NCBI RefSeq assembly: GCF_018802765.1 | Contig: NZ_CP069163.1 | Span: forward strand, 1,178,001 to 1,242,000 | Length of the DNA: 64,000 bases | Origin: Paludibacterium sp. B53371 | GTDB lineage: Bacteria; Pseudomonadota; Gammaproteobacteria; Burkholderiales; Chromobacteriaceae | Direction: 5' to 3' | In this document: in pieces, positions 55,667-64,000 of the stretch | Layout of the letters: every line of letters begins with the position of its first letter | Position numbering within the stretch: position 1 is the stretch's first letter | Notes under the pieces: generated by a model | Database searches by the model: none | What the model was told of the DNA's origin: nothing | What the model saw: only the letters and a program-made list of their open reading frames with translations | Program-made: the position numbers and the translations under genes

Positions 55667-56431
55667 ATGATCATTCTCAATCAGCGACAACAGGAGCTCC
55701 TAGGCTGGGTGCAGCGTGAGGGGCATGTCACCGTCGAGGCGCTGGCCACGCATTTTGGCGTCACGCATCAGACTATCCGGCGTGATATCGCGTTGCTGGC
55801 GGACAACCGGCTGCTGCAGCGCATCCATGGTGGGGCCAGTGCCCAGTCCAGTGTGGAAAATGTGGCTTACAACACCCGTCAGGTCATGTGCATCGAGGAG
55901 AAGCGGCGCATTGCCCGTCAGGTGGCGGAACAGATCCCCAACCATGCTTCCTTGTTCATCAATCTCGGCACCACGACCGAAGAGGTGGCCAAGGCACTGC
56001 ACCAGCACCGTGGTCTGCATGTGATTACCAATAACCTCAATGTGGCGGCCATGATGTGCAATTACCCGGATTGCGAGGTCATTGTCGCCAGCGGCGTCAT
56101 GCGCCCGCGCGATATGGGCATCATCGGCGAGTCCACGATCGAATTCATCCGCAAGTTCAAGGTGGATTACGGCATCATTGGCATTTCCAGCATCGAGCAG
56201 GATGGCACCTTGCGTGACTACGACATGCGCGAGGTGCGCACCTCGGATGCCATTATCCATCAGTCGCGCAATGTATTTTTGGTTGCCGATCACACCAAGT
56301 TCGGCCGTCCTGCCATGGTCGAACTCGGCCCGCTGTCGCGGGTGACTGCCCTGTTTACCGACCTGCCTCCCCCGGAGGACATGGCCGCGGTGATTGCCGA
56401 ATCGCGGGTCGAACTCTATATCGCCCCGTGA
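55667..56431 (+). CDS. glpR: DeoR-family glycerol-3-phosphate regulon repressor
   Basis: A 254-residue repressor: N-terminal helix-turn-helix (VEALATHFGVTHQTIRRDIALL), the DeoR linker RIHGGA and a sugar-phosphate-sensing domain (FINLGTTTEEVAKAL, ITNNLNVA). It is placed before glpK-glpF-glpD and should repress them until glycerol 3-phosphate binds. No strong ribosome-binding site is seen before ATG 55667. A terminator follows, so it is its own unit. Confidence 0.93.
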   Translation: MIILNQRQQELLGWVQREGHVTVEALATHFGVTHQTIRRDIALLADNRLLQRIHGGASAQSSVENVAYNTRQVMCIEEKRRIARQVAEQIPNHASLFINLGTTTEEVAKALHQHRGLHVITNNLNVAAMMCNYPDCEVIVASGVMRPRDMGIIGESTIEFIRKFKVDYGIIGISSIEQDGTLRDYDMREVRTSDAIIHQSRNVFLVADHTKFGRPAMVELGPLSRVTALFTDLPPPEDMAAVIAESRVELYIAP

Positions 56432-56845
56432 CCAGCGGTCATGAAATCATGATGTCAGACTGGCATCTTGAGGACGTTGTCATTGTGCGACAGACGCGAG
56501 GGGCTCTCGCCCCTGTGTGGCATGCATGGCGGCTTGGCCTGTCGATTGCCGCGCTGTGCCTCTGGATAAAGCATTTGCGCTGATCATGTCCCCATCCCGT
56601 CTTCTGCTGCGCCACTCAGGGTTTCGTACCAGCGTGGCGCTTTTCGTTTTTTGTGTCATTTGTTTTGAATATTTTCGTAACAATTTCCTTTTATGAGCGT
56701 TTTGCCCTGTGTAGAATCCGGAACAAACACAAAACAACATGCTGGCGTCATTGTCTGCCGGGTTGTGCCGGGTGGCGGGGTGGCAGCGAAAACAGGCCGT
56801 CGACGATCGTCGGCGGCGCAATGCAGTACACAAGGAGAAGACAAT
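56432..56845. other. Spacer and control region before glpK
   Basis: About 410 bases. It holds a terminator (56609-56652) in the first half and an AT-rich promoter area in the second, including AAACACAAAACAACAT (about 56728-56743), a motif echoed before glpD. No gene is seen. Confidence 0.5.
56609..56652 (+). terminator. Rho-independent terminator after glpR
   Basis: GCGCCAC pairs with GTGGCGC across 18 bases and is followed by TTTTCGTTTTTT. It lies about 180 bases after the glpR stop. Confidence 0.65.
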
Positions 56846-58342
56846 ATGCAAAAGCAGTACATCCTGGCACTTGATCAGGGTACGACCAGCTCTCGGGCCA
56901 TCGTTTTCGATCGCCAGGGCAATATCGTGTCGGTCGCCCAAAAGGAGTTTACCCAGCATTATCCGCAACCGGGCTGGGTAGAGCATGATCCGCTGGAAAT
57001 CTGGGGCGGGCAGGCCGGTGTGGCTGCCGAAGCGCTGGCCTATGCCGGACTGGAAAGCGCCAATGTGGCTGCCATCGGCATCACCAACCAGCGTGAAACC
57101 ACGGTGGTATGGGACCGCGAAACCGGTCAGCCGGTGTACAACGCGATTGTCTGGCAGGATCGTCGCACGGCCGATTTCTGCGACAGTCTGAAGGCCCGGG
57201 GGCTGGAAGCGCCGATTCGTGCCAAGACCGGCCTGATGATTGATGCTTATTTTTCCGGCAGCAAAGTGAAGTGGATTCTTGACAATGTGCCGGGTGCCCG
57301 CGCTCGTGCCGAGGCTGGCAAGCTGGCCTTCGGGACCATCGACAGCTGGCTGGTGTGGAACTTCACCCATGGCCAGGTGCACGTCACGGACGTCTCCAAT
57401 GCCTCGCGCACCATGCTGTTCAACATCCATACCCTGAGCTGGGACGAAGAATTGCTGAAGATCATGGATGTGCCGGCCAGCATGCTGCCGGAGGTCCGTT
57501 CTTCAAGCGAAGTCTATGGCACCACCCAGGGTACGCAGCTGGGAGCGGGTATCCCCATCGCCGGCATCGCCGGTGATCAGCAGGCCGCTCTGTTCGGCCA
57601 GCAGTGCACCCGGCCGGGCATGGTCAAGAATACCTATGGCACCGGCTGCTTCCTGATGATGAATACCGGAACCAAACCGACCGAGTCCAGCAACAAGTTG
57701 CTGACCACGGTGGCGTGGCAGGTCAAGGGCGAGACCCACTATGCCCTGGAAGGTTCGATCTTCATCGGCGGCTCGGTGGTCAAGTGGCTGCGTGACGGCC
57801 TGGGCATCATCAAGCACTCCGCCGATGTGGACGAGCTGGCGCGCCAGGTGCGGGACAATGACGGAGTCTATCTGGTGCCGGCCTTTGCCGGACTGGGGGC
57901 GCCGCACTGGAACCAGAACGCCCGTGGCTCGCTGTTTGGTGCCACGCAAGGCACGACGGCGGCCCATGTGGCACGCGCCGCGCTGGAGAGCATTGCCTAT
58001 CAGACCATGGATGTGCTCAAGGCCATGGAGGCCGATGCCGGTATTGCCGTACCGGAGCTGCGCGTGGATGGCGGGGCGACCGTCAACAATCTGCTGTTGC
58101 AATTTCAGGCCGACATCATGGGGCTGGACGTGATCAGGCCTAAGGTCACCGAAACCACCGCCCTGGGCGCCGCCTATCTGGCCGGCCTGGCCGTGGGCTA
58201 CTGGCAGAGTGTGGATGATGTGCAGGGGCAGTGGCAGCTGGATCGCCGCTTCCAGCCGGATATGGCGGCGGAGAAGGTGGCACAGCTGGTGGATGGCTGG
58301 CATCGCGCCGTACGGGCCGCCATCGCCTGGGCTGGTGCTTGA
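56846..58342 (+). CDS. glpK: Glycerol kinase
   Basis: A 498-residue FGGY kinase making glycerol 3-phosphate. Motifs: [51 protein letters not shown] and the C-terminal GLAVGYW. AAGGAGAAG lies 7 bases before ATG 56846; the upstream extension of the frame is promoter DNA. glpF follows after 33 bases. Confidence 0.98.
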   Translation: MQKQYILALDQGTTSSRAIVFDRQGNIVSVAQKEFTQHYPQPGWVEHDPLEIWGGQAGVAAEALAYAGLESANVAAIGITNQRETTVVWDRETGQPVYNAIVWQDRRTADFCDSLKARGLEAPIRAKTGLMIDAYFSGSKVKWILDNVPGARARAEAGKLAFGTIDSWLVWNFTHGQVHVTDVSNASRTMLFNIHTLSWDEELLKIMDVPASMLPEVRSSSEVYGTTQGTQLGAGIPIAGIAGDQQAALFGQQCTRPGMVKNTYGTGCFLMMNTGTKPTESSNKLLTTVAWQVKGETHYALEGSIFIGGSVVKWLRDGLGIIKHSADVDELARQVRDNDGVYLVPAFAGLGAPHWNQNARGSLFGATQGTTAAHVARAALESIAYQTMDVLKAMEADAGIAVPELRVDGGATVNNLLLQFQADIMGLDVIRPKVTETTALGAAYLAGLAVGYWQSVDDVQGQWQLDRRFQPDMAAEKVAQLVDGWHRAVRAAIAWAGA

Positions 58343-58375
58343 GGCGCCCTGGTCATTCAATAAAAAGGACAAACA

Positions 58376-59086
58376 ATGACTCCCCTGATCGCTGAATTCA
58401 TTGGCACCGCTTTGCTGGTTCTGCTGGGCAATGGCGTGGTCGCCAACGTGATCCTGAAAAATACCAAGGGCCATAACAGCGGCCTGATCGTGATTGCCTT
58501 TGGCTGGGCCATGGCCGTATTTGTCGCCGTGTTCTGCGTGGCCGCCTACAGCGGCGCGCATCTCAATCCGGCGGTGACGCTGGCGCTGGCCGTGGCCGGC
58601 AAGTTCGACTGGGCCCGTGTGCCGGCGTATATGTGCGCGCAGATGCTGGGCGGCATGTTCGGTGCCTTCCTGGTATGGGTAATGTACCGCCAGCACTTTG
58701 CCCATACCGAGTGCCCCGATACCAAGCTGGCGGTGTTTTGCACCGGGCCGGCCATCCGCAGCTTGCCGGGCAATCTGGCCTCTGAGGTGATTGCGACCTT
58801 TGTGCTGGTGTTTGCCGTGCTGAACATGGTCTCCCCCAAGGCCTCGCTCGGTGCGCTGGATGCCTTGCCGGTCGGCCTGCTGGTACTGGGCATTGGTGTC
58901 TCGCTCGGCGGTACCACCGGGTATGCCATGAGCCCGGCGCGCGATTTGTCACCGCGCATCATGCATGCGCTTTTGCCGATTCCCGGCAAGCGTGACAGTG
59001 ACTGGGGCTATGCCTGGGTGCCGGTGGTTGGCTCGCTGATCGGCGGCACGCTGGCGGCCCTGCTGTACAGCAAGCAATTTGTCTGA
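58376..59086 (+). CDS. glpF: Glycerol facilitator GlpF with altered second pore motif
   Basis: A 236-residue aquaglyceroporin with six membrane segments. The first pore motif is intact (GAHLNPAVTLA). The second reads YAMSPARDLSPR, with Ser in place of the usual Asn (codon AGC), although the Asp after the Arg that marks glycerol channels is kept. The operon position after glpK supports glycerol uptake. Loss of one capping Asn may change selectivity. Confidence 0.94.
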   Translation: MTPLIAEFIGTALLVLLGNGVVANVILKNTKGHNSGLIVIAFGWAMAVFVAVFCVAAYSGAHLNPAVTLALAVAGKFDWARVPAYMCAQMLGGMFGAFLVWVMYRQHFAHTECPDTKLAVFCTGPAIRSLPGNLASEVIATFVLVFAVLNMVSPKASLGALDALPVGLLVLGIGVSLGGTTGYAMSPARDLSPRIMHALLPIPGKRDSDWGYAWVPVVGSLIGGTLAALLYSKQFV

Positions 59087-59092
59087 GCCATC

Positions 59093-59126
59093 AGGGCGTG
59101 TGCAGTCAGCGGCGCACGCCCTTTTT
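59093..59126 (+). terminator. Rho-independent terminator after glpF
   Basis: AGGGCGTGTGC pairs with GCGCACGCCCT (one G-T pair) and is followed by five T. It closes the glpK-glpF unit before the glpD promoter. Confidence 0.85.
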
Positions 59127-59137
59127 GCTTCGAAAAT

Positions 59138-59180
59138 AAAACGAACATAAAAACAACAAAAAACAACATAATTTGTTGTC
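59138..59180 (+). promoter_or_regulatory. Candidate GlpR operator region of glpD
   Basis: ACGAACATAA (59141-59150) matches a GlpR half-site known in enterobacteria. AAAACAACA repeats follow, and an inverted repeat ACAAC-N7-GTTGT spans about 59163-59179. AAAACAACAT also occurs before glpK. Recognition by this GlpR is inference. Confidence 0.45.
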
Positions 59181-59233
59181 TCGTGCGGGGTGATTGACTA
59201 AGCTTGACTCAGTCATGACTGCGAGGGGAAAGC

Positions 59234-60751
59234 GTGGAGAAAGTGATCTGGGATCTGGTGGTGGTCGGCGGCGGCATCAATGGTGCCGGCATTGCCCGTG
59301 ATGCGGCCCTGCGAGGGTTGTCGGTATTGCTGTGCGAGCAGGATGACCTGGCGCAGCATACCTCTTCGGCCAGTACCAAACTGATTCATGGCGGATTGCG
59401 CTACCTCGAATATTACGAGTTCGGTCTGGTACGCAAGGCGCTGCAAGAGCGTGAAGTGCTGTTGCGTCTGGCGCCGCACATCATCTGGCCGCTGCGCTTT
59501 GTCATGCCGCACGATGCCAGCATGCGGCCGACGTGGATGATCCGCTGCGGACTGTTTTTATATGATCATCTGGCCCGGCGCGAAGTCCTGCCCGGATCGG
59601 TGTCGGTGGATTTTTCCCGTCATCCTGCCGGCTCCCCGCTCAAGCAGGGTTTTCGCCGCGGTTTTGAGTATTCCGACGGTTGGGTGCAGGATGCCCGCCT
59701 GGTGGTGCTCAATGCGCTGGATGCGGCCGAGCATGGTGCGCAGATTCTGACGCGTACCGCCTGTGTCGGCGCTCGCCGCGAGGGCGGGCTATGGTGCTGC
59801 ACGCTGCGGCAGAGCGATGGCGCCGAGCAGACGGTGCAGGCCCGTGCGCTGGTGAATGCGGCCGGTCCCTGGGTGGATCGCTTCCTGCGCGAACAGGTCG
59901 CAGTGCGTGCCGGCAAATCGGTGCGGCTGGTCAAGGGCAGTCACATCATCGTGCCACGCATGTTCGAGCATCCCTATGCCTATATTTTCCAGAATCCCGA
60001 CAAGCGTATTATTTTCGCCATTCCCTATGAAGGTGATTTCACCCTGATCGGCACGACCGATGTCGAATACCATGGCGACCCTGCTGCCGTGGCGATTGAG
60101 CAGGACGAAGTGCGTTATCTGTGCGAGATGAGCAACCGCTATTTCGAGCGCCAGATCCATCCGTCGGAGGTCCTGGCGACTTACTCCGGCGTGCGCCCCT
60201 TGCTGGATGACGAATCGGATAATGCCAGCAGCGTGACGCGCGATTATTCGCTGGAGATGGATCCGGGGGAGGGGGCGCCATTGCTGTCGGTGTTTGGCGG
60301 CAAGATCACGACCTATCGCAAGCTGGCTGAACAGGCGGTTGACCTGCTGGCTCCGCGCCTGGGGTGCCGGCAGCCTTGCCTCAGCGACCGCGCACCCCTG
60401 CCGGGCGGCGACATGCCGCAGGCCGATTTTTATCCCTGGTTTGCCGGTATCAAGGCCAGCTACCCATGGATGCCGCTGGATCTGCTGACCCGCTATGCGC
60501 GTGCCTACGGCACCAGGCTGGTCAGGCTGATCGGCCATGCCGACAGTCTGGCGGGGCTGGGTGCGGAGATCGCTCCCGGCTTGTATGAGGCCGAGGCACG
60601 TTATCTGGTGGATGTCGAATGGGTGCGCAGTGCGGAGGACCTGCTTTGGCGTCGCAGCAAACTGCGGCTGAGGCTGGACGCGGCACAGGTGACGGCAGTG
60701 GCCCGGTGGCTGGCTGAAGACCGGCAGCAGGCGCTTGCCACGCCGTATTGA
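59234..60751 (+). CDS. glpD: Aerobic glycerol-3-phosphate dehydrogenase
   Basis: A 505-residue FAD enzyme of the inner membrane face that oxidises glycerol 3-phosphate to dihydroxyacetone phosphate and feeds quinones. Seen: VVVGGGINGAGIARDAALRG, SSASTKLIHGGLRYLE, RLVKGSHIIVPR, TIGTTDVEY-like LIGTTDVEYHGD and VFGGKITTYRKLAE. It starts with GTG after GAGGGGAAAGC. Separate promoter from glpKF. Confidence 0.97.
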   Translation: MEKVIWDLVVVGGGINGAGIARDAALRGLSVLLCEQDDLAQHTSSASTKLIHGGLRYLEYYEFGLVRKALQEREVLLRLAPHIIWPLRFVMPHDASMRPTWMIRCGLFLYDHLARREVLPGSVSVDFSRHPAGSPLKQGFRRGFEYSDGWVQDARLVVLNALDAAEHGAQILTRTACVGARREGGLWCCTLRQSDGAEQTVQARALVNAAGPWVDRFLREQVAVRAGKSVRLVKGSHIIVPRMFEHPYAYIFQNPDKRIIFAIPYEGDFTLIGTTDVEYHGDPAAVAIEQDEVRYLCEMSNRYFERQIHPSEVLATYSGVRPLLDDESDNASSVTRDYSLEMDPGEGAPLLSVFGGKITTYRKLAEQAVDLLAPRLGCRQPCLSDRAPLPGGDMPQADFYPWFAGIKASYPWMPLDLLTRYARAYGTRLVRLIGHADSLAGLGAEIAPGLYEAEARYLVDVEWVRSAEDLLWRRSKLRLRLDAAQVTAVARWLAEDRQQALATPY

Positions 60752-61124
60752 CCGACCCCCTCGCACTCGGTCTGGCAGGCCTGAGGATCAGAGGCTTCCC
60801 GCTAACCTGCATTAAAGGATGGGGCGCTCGTCTGAGGGTGGTTGTGTAGTATTACTACAACATGTCATGGGCGGAGGCGAGTCTGGTAGATTGGCATGAA
60901 AACCGCATTATTCCTTGCTGTGAGCGGTTTTATCCGCCTGTCTGACAAGGCGGTGTGTACTTGAGCTGAAGCAAACTTTTGCAAAATTACAGGATATCGG
61001 GCCGCACAAAGGACGCACATTTTTCAGTAATGTGATTAGAATTTGCCAGTGGCATAGCAAGAAACCCTTACAAGGGGGTGTGCCTTGCCTCCCGGGCGTT
61101 CGTTCAATCACAGAGGAAAACAAT
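60752..61124. other. Spacer with palindromic operator before the PTS EIIA gene
   Basis: About 370 bases without a gene. The main feature is the palindrome at 60845-60859. A GAGG-containing ribosome-binding site closes the region. Confidence 0.5.
60845..60859. promoter_or_regulatory. Perfect 15-bp palindrome, candidate repressor operator
   Basis: TGTAGTATTACTACA is a perfect palindrome around one central base, flanked by GTTG and ACATG. Length and form resemble operators of GntR/HutC-type repressors. It lies 265 bases before the EIIA start codon. The binding protein is unknown and is not encoded nearby. Confidence 0.5.
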
Positions 61125-61586
61125 ATGTCTACGATCAAACTGGTAGCCCCGCTGAGTGGTGCCGTCGTTCCCCTGGCCAGCGTGCCGGATCCGGTGTTCT
61201 CCGGTCTGATGATGGGAGACGGTCTGGGAATCAATCCGACTTCCAATACGCTGGTTGCGCCCTGTGACGGCATCATCACGCAGGTTGCCCGTACCGGCCA
61301 TGCCCTGACGCTGACCGCCGACAATGGCGCCGAAGTGCTGATGCACATCGGTATCGACACCGTGAAGCTGAATGGCCAGGGTTTCACCCCGCGCGTCCGT
61401 CAGGGCCAGCGCGTGACCACCGGCACGCCGCTGATTGATGTCGACTTTGCCGGCATCAAGGGGAAAGTCCCGTCGCTGACCAGCGTGGTGGTGATTGCCA
61501 ACAGCGATGACTACGCGCTGTCGGCCAAGGCTACCGGCTCCCTGAACGCCGGTCAGTCGGCATTCCTGACCGTGACCGCCAAATAA
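61125..61586 (+). CDS. Glucose-type PTS EIIA domain protein (Crr-like)
   Basis: A 153-residue EIIA-Glc domain as a free protein. The phosphorylated His74 is in [17 protein letters not shown] and the partner His59 in RTGHALTL (E. coli His90 and His75). It carries phosphate from HPr to a sugar-specific IIBC and often regulates other systems. No EI, HPr or IIBC gene is in the window, so the sugar is unknown. AGAGGAAAA precedes ATG 61125; the longer upstream frame has no ribosome-binding site. A chemoreceptor gene follows after 104 bases. Confidence 0.92.
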   Translation: MSTIKLVAPLSGAVVPLASVPDPVFSGLMMGDGLGINPTSNTLVAPCDGIITQVARTGHALTLTADNGAEVLMHIGIDTVKLNGQGFTPRVRQGQRVTTGTPLIDVDFAGIKGKVPSLTSVVVIANSDDYALSAKATGSLNAGQSAFLTVTAK

Positions 61587-61690
61587 ATCCCGATATAGAC
61601 GGATGTACCCGGCCCCCGTGCTGCCTTCTGGAGCCGGGGGCCTTGTTGCACCTGGCCCATGGGTGCCGGGATGTCGAAGAGGGGGAAAAG

Positions 61691-62779
61691 ATGACAACAA
61701 GATATCAAATGGTGGCCAGCCAACTGGCTGGTGCCGCCTTGTGTGGCGCGGTGGCGCTGGCGGCCATGCTGCTGCCGCAGGCCGGCCTGACGCTCTGGCT
61801 GCCGCTGCTGGTGGTGGCCGTGCTGTCGGCACTGGCGCTGGCCTGGTGGGTGGGAGGGCGTCTGGATGCGCCCCGACAGTCGCTGCAGCGCGAGTTTGAT
61901 GCCTTGCAGGCACAGTGGTCGGCGCTGAGCGAGCAGGCGCGCCGGAGCGCGCAGGCTGCCACCGATGCCGCGCATGCCCTGGCCGGCATGACCGAGCAGG
62001 TCGGCAGCAGCGTGCAGCAGCAGGCCGACTCGACCCGAGAGGCGGCGGCGACCATTCAGCAGATGACCGTCAGCATCAATCATGTCACCAATAGTTCCGG
62101 CAAGGCCTCCCGCATGGCGCGCGAAGCCGGGGAGATCGCCAGCCAGCGCGTGCTGGAAGTGATGCAGTCCTCCGAGGCCATGCGGGCGGTGGCGGACAAG
62201 GTACAGGCCACCTCGCATCGTATCGAAGCCCTGACCAGTCAGGTGGAAAAGATCGGCAATATTGTGGGGGTGATTGTCGATGTGGCCAATCAGACCAATT
62301 TGCTGGCCCTCAATGCGGCCATCGAAGCGGCGCGTGCCGGCGAATTTGGTCGCGGCTTTGCCGTGGTGGCCGATGAAGTCCGCAAGCTGGCCGAGCGCAG
62401 TGCTGTTTCCGCACAGGAAATCACCACCATGATCCAGACCATTCAGCAGGAGGCCGGGTCGGTGGTCGAGAGCATGCAGCAAAGTCTGGAAAGTGTGCTG
62501 CAGGTCAGTGAGGGGGCTGCCCAGAGTGCCGAGTCCATGCAGGGTATCCAGGACAGTTCGCAGACGGTGGTCGGGTCGATCGAGACCATCAATGGCAGTC
62601 TGCGCGAGCAGCGCATGGCCAGCATCGAACTGGCACAAAAGGTGGCGGCTACTGCGCAGCTGGCCGAGTCCAATATTGAGGTCGTCACTCAGCTGCGCCA
62701 GACCTCGGATGATCTGCTGCAACTGGCGCAAGGCCTGGGCCGCAATCTGGCACACGTACCACAGGCCGTTCCTGCCTGA
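61691..62779 (+). CDS. Chemoreceptor without periplasmic sensor domain
   Basis: A 362-residue methyl-accepting protein. Two adjacent membrane helices (about 10-30 and 34-54) are joined by a very short loop, so there is no periplasmic sensor. No clear HAMP is seen. The cytoplasmic signalling domain is complete ([38 protein letters not shown]). GAGGGGGAAAAG precedes ATG 61691. Such receptors respond to cytoplasmic or membrane-energy cues, or to partner proteins. The neighbouring EIIA makes a PTS link conceivable. Confidence 0.92.
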   Translation: MTTRYQMVASQLAGAALCGAVALAAMLLPQAGLTLWLPLLVVAVLSALALAWWVGGRLDAPRQSLQREFDALQAQWSALSEQARRSAQAATDAAHALAGMTEQVGSSVQQQADSTREAAATIQQMTVSINHVTNSSGKASRMAREAGEIASQRVLEVMQSSEAMRAVADKVQATSHRIEALTSQVEKIGNIVGVIVDVANQTNLLALNAAIEAARAGEFGRGFAVVADEVRKLAERSAVSAQEITTMIQTIQQEAGSVVESMQQSLESVLQVSEGAAQSAESMQGIQDSSQTVVGSIETINGSLREQRMASIELAQKVAATAQLAESNIEVVTQLRQTSDDLLQLAQGLGRNLAHVPQAVPA

Positions 62780-62794
62780 GAGACGTCAATCTTC

Positions 62795-62829
62795 AGCCTG
62801 GCCGCGCGAAGTCTTGTGCGCGGCAGGCT
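62795..62829. terminator. Hairpin between convergent genes
   Basis: AGCCTG-GCCGCGC pairs with GCGCGG-CAGGCT with one bulge. It lies between the stop codons of the chemoreceptor and the convergent solute-binding protein. There is no T run, so it is a probable but weak terminator for both strands. Confidence 0.45.
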
Positions 62830-62837
62830 GCCCCGCT

Positions 62838-63608
62838 TCATTTCCAGTCAGACAGACCATAGCGCGCCAGGATGCGGCGCAATTGACCATTCTTGCGCAG
62901 CCGGCGCATGCCCTCGTCCAGCATGCTGGCGTAGGTCACCGAGGCCGGGTTGGCCGGCGAGAAGGCAATATAGTTTTTTTCCGTACCGGTATCGTAACCG
63001 GCCAGCACCACCTGTTGTGTCAGCCCGGCACGATGGATGGCGTACTGCATGACGGTCTCGTCATCCACGACCGCATCGACCCGCCGATGGATCAGCATCT
63101 GCAGGTTGTGCTGCAATGGTTGCTCGCCGACGCCGACATAGACGCGATCACGATGATCGCGTACGTACTGATTGATGGCCTGGGAGTAAGAGTAGTCCTT
63201 GATCACCGCCAGCGTGACCTGCTTCAGGGAGTCCGTCGACTGAAAGCGCCAGGCGCTGTCCTTGCGGACATAGAAAGCCTGCCGGCCTTGCCCCAGTTCT
63301 TCCTGCGGGATGACAAAGCCGGCAATTTCACTGCGCTGGGCCCCGATCACACCGTCGCATTTGCCCGTGCGGGCGTCACCGATCGCTCTGGCCCACGGGG
63401 TGCTGCGAAAAACGATGGCAATGCCCTTGGGCTCGAAGATGGCCTTGAGCACATCGATGGCATAGCCGTTATGGTTGATGCCATCGCCGTTGAAGGGCAT
63501 CCAGTCGTCGGCTTCGAAAGTGAGTGTCAGGTGAGCTGCCTGTACGGCCACCGACCAGAGCAGCCCGAGCAGACAGATCCCTGTTCGCAGGCGCCAGTGT
63601 GGAGTCAT
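62838..63608 (-). CDS. Periplasmic solute-binding protein, family 3
   Basis: A 256-residue exported protein: signal peptide (MTPHWRLRTGICLLGLLWSV, cleavage near VQA), then the family-3 fold with FEADDWMPFNGD, NHNGYAIDVLKAIF, GKCDGVIGAQRSE and a C-terminal MLDEGMRRLRKNGQLRRIL. The family usually binds polar amino acids for ABC uptake, but no transporter genes are next to it. It may be a stand-alone sensor ligand protein. The ATG is one base after the stop of the upstream gene, indicating coupling. Confidence 0.88.
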   Translation of the reverse strand: MTPHWRLRTGICLLGLLWSVAVQAAHLTLTFEADDWMPFNGDGINHNGYAIDVLKAIFEPKGIAIVFRSTPWARAIGDARTGKCDGVIGAQRSEIAGFVIPQEELGQGRQAFYVRKDSAWRFQSTDSLKQVTLAVIKDYSYSQAINQYVRDHRDRVYVGVGEQPLQHNLQMLIHRRVDAVVDDETVMQYAIHRAGLTQQVVLAGYDTGTEKNYIAFSPANPASVTYASMLDEGMRRLRKNGQLRRILARYGLSDWK

Positions 63609-63609
63609 T

Positions 63610-64000
63610 TCACAGTACCGCCACACCGATCAGACGCTGGTGCAGGATCAGAACAAAAGCCAGCCAGGCCACCAGTGCCAGCGCCGCACACAGCAGGTCG
63701 CGACTGAGCTGGCCGGGCGGGTAGCTGACACCGGCTTCGCGGTCACGTTTGAGCGACACCAGCAGCAGGGTCAGCGACCAGACAAAGAATGTGCCGAACA
63801 GAAGCAGGGCGGCGGGTCTGGCATTGAACAGCAGGTGCAGTCCCGACCAGAGTACCAGTCCGAGATTCATCGGATGGCCGATGCGCTGTTTGATGTGCGT
63901 GCCCGGAATCTGGCTGGCCGTCAGCAGAATGAAGGCCAGCAACATGCCAAGCAGCATGCCGTGGCGCGCGGCAAAGGGGAGTTGCCAGTACAGGCCGGGC
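63610..64000 (-). CDS. NnrU-family membrane protein, 5' end outside the window
   Basis: The frame runs open to the right edge; about 130 residues are visible. Several membrane segments and the sequence GTHIKQRIGHPMNLGLVLWSGLHLLFNARPAALLLFG match the NnrU family, integral membrane proteins linked to nitric-oxide metabolism or isoprenoid/carotenoid chemistry in other bacteria. Function here is unknown. It is translationally coupled to the solute-binding protein gene downstream. Confidence 0.8.
   Translation of the reverse strand, partial: PGLYWQLPFAARHGMLLGMLLAFILLTASQIPGTHIKQRIGHPMNLGLVLWSGLHLLFNARPAALLLFGTFFVWSLTLLLVSLKRDREAGVSYPPGQLSRDLLCAALALVAWLAFVLILHQRLIGVAVL

Overview
The window reads as chromosome of a GC-rich Gram-negative bacterium, most likely a betaproteobacterium of the Neisseriales (Chromobacteriaceae-like). 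This is inferred from protein flavour, the abundance of chemoreceptors and the gene mix; there is no rRNA gene to prove it. I see no prophage, insertion sequence, CRISPR array or tRNA gene.

Left part (1-20 kb): a 5'-truncated chemoreceptor, an outer-membrane beta-barrel protein, a lone tyrosine phenol-lyase (tpl), and an unusual chemosensory-like operon (membrane-anchored CheA-like kinase, CheY, a receptor reduced to its signalling tip, CheX-like protein; 4.1-8.3 kb). Then come a PLD-family nuclease, small unknown genes, a possible structured small RNA (about 11.04-11.19 kb), a thioesterase and an ABC exporter. mnmC, mnmH and selD (13.7-17.9 kb) form a tRNA-wobble and selenophosphate group: SelD makes selenophosphate and MnmH uses it on the tRNA nucleoside that MnmC finishes. 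Another chemoreceptor follows.

Middle part (20-54 kb): a large purine-catabolism locus orthologous to the yqe-yge-ygf region of E. coli. The control and maturation block is mocA(ygfJ), uacR(ygeV), yqeC, yqeB and an NCS2 xanthine-type permease. The catabolic blocks are ygfK-ssnA-ygfM-xdhD-guaD-ygfQ and ygeW-ygeX-ygeY-hyuA-yqeA-xdhC-xdhB-xdhA. Guanine is deaminated to xanthine. Molybdenum hydroxylases (XdhABC, XdhD with YgfM) and the iron-sulfur flavoprotein YgfK carry the redox steps. Amidohydrolases, the DAP-lyase-like YgeX, the M20 hydrolase YgeY and the YgeW carbamoyltransferase break the ring down, and YqeA recovers ATP from carbamoyl phosphate. YqeB/YqeC/MocA mark selenium-dependent molybdenum hydroxylase maturation, and selD 3 kb away supplies selenophosphate. 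Three near-perfect and one good (-12 GA) sigma-54 promoters stand before yqeB, the permease, ygfK and ygeW. Each has a shared element TCTCA-N3-TGATA about 95-180 bp upstream, a strong candidate for the enhancer site of the sigma-54 activator UacR.

A fluoride-response island (27.6-32.1 kb) sits inside the purine locus. Two near-identical fluoride (crcB-type) riboswitches fire divergently, one into eno-ppa and the other into crcB-DUF190-eno. Both enolases are 421 residues, but the leftward one has Val at the position of the general-base Glu.

Right part (54-64 kb): a hemerythrin-PAS-GGDEF diguanylate cyclase, the glycerol group glpR-glpK-glpF-glpD, an orphan glucose-type PTS EIIA next to a chemoreceptor without a periplasmic domain, a family-3 solute-binding protein, and a truncated NnrU-family membrane protein at the edge.
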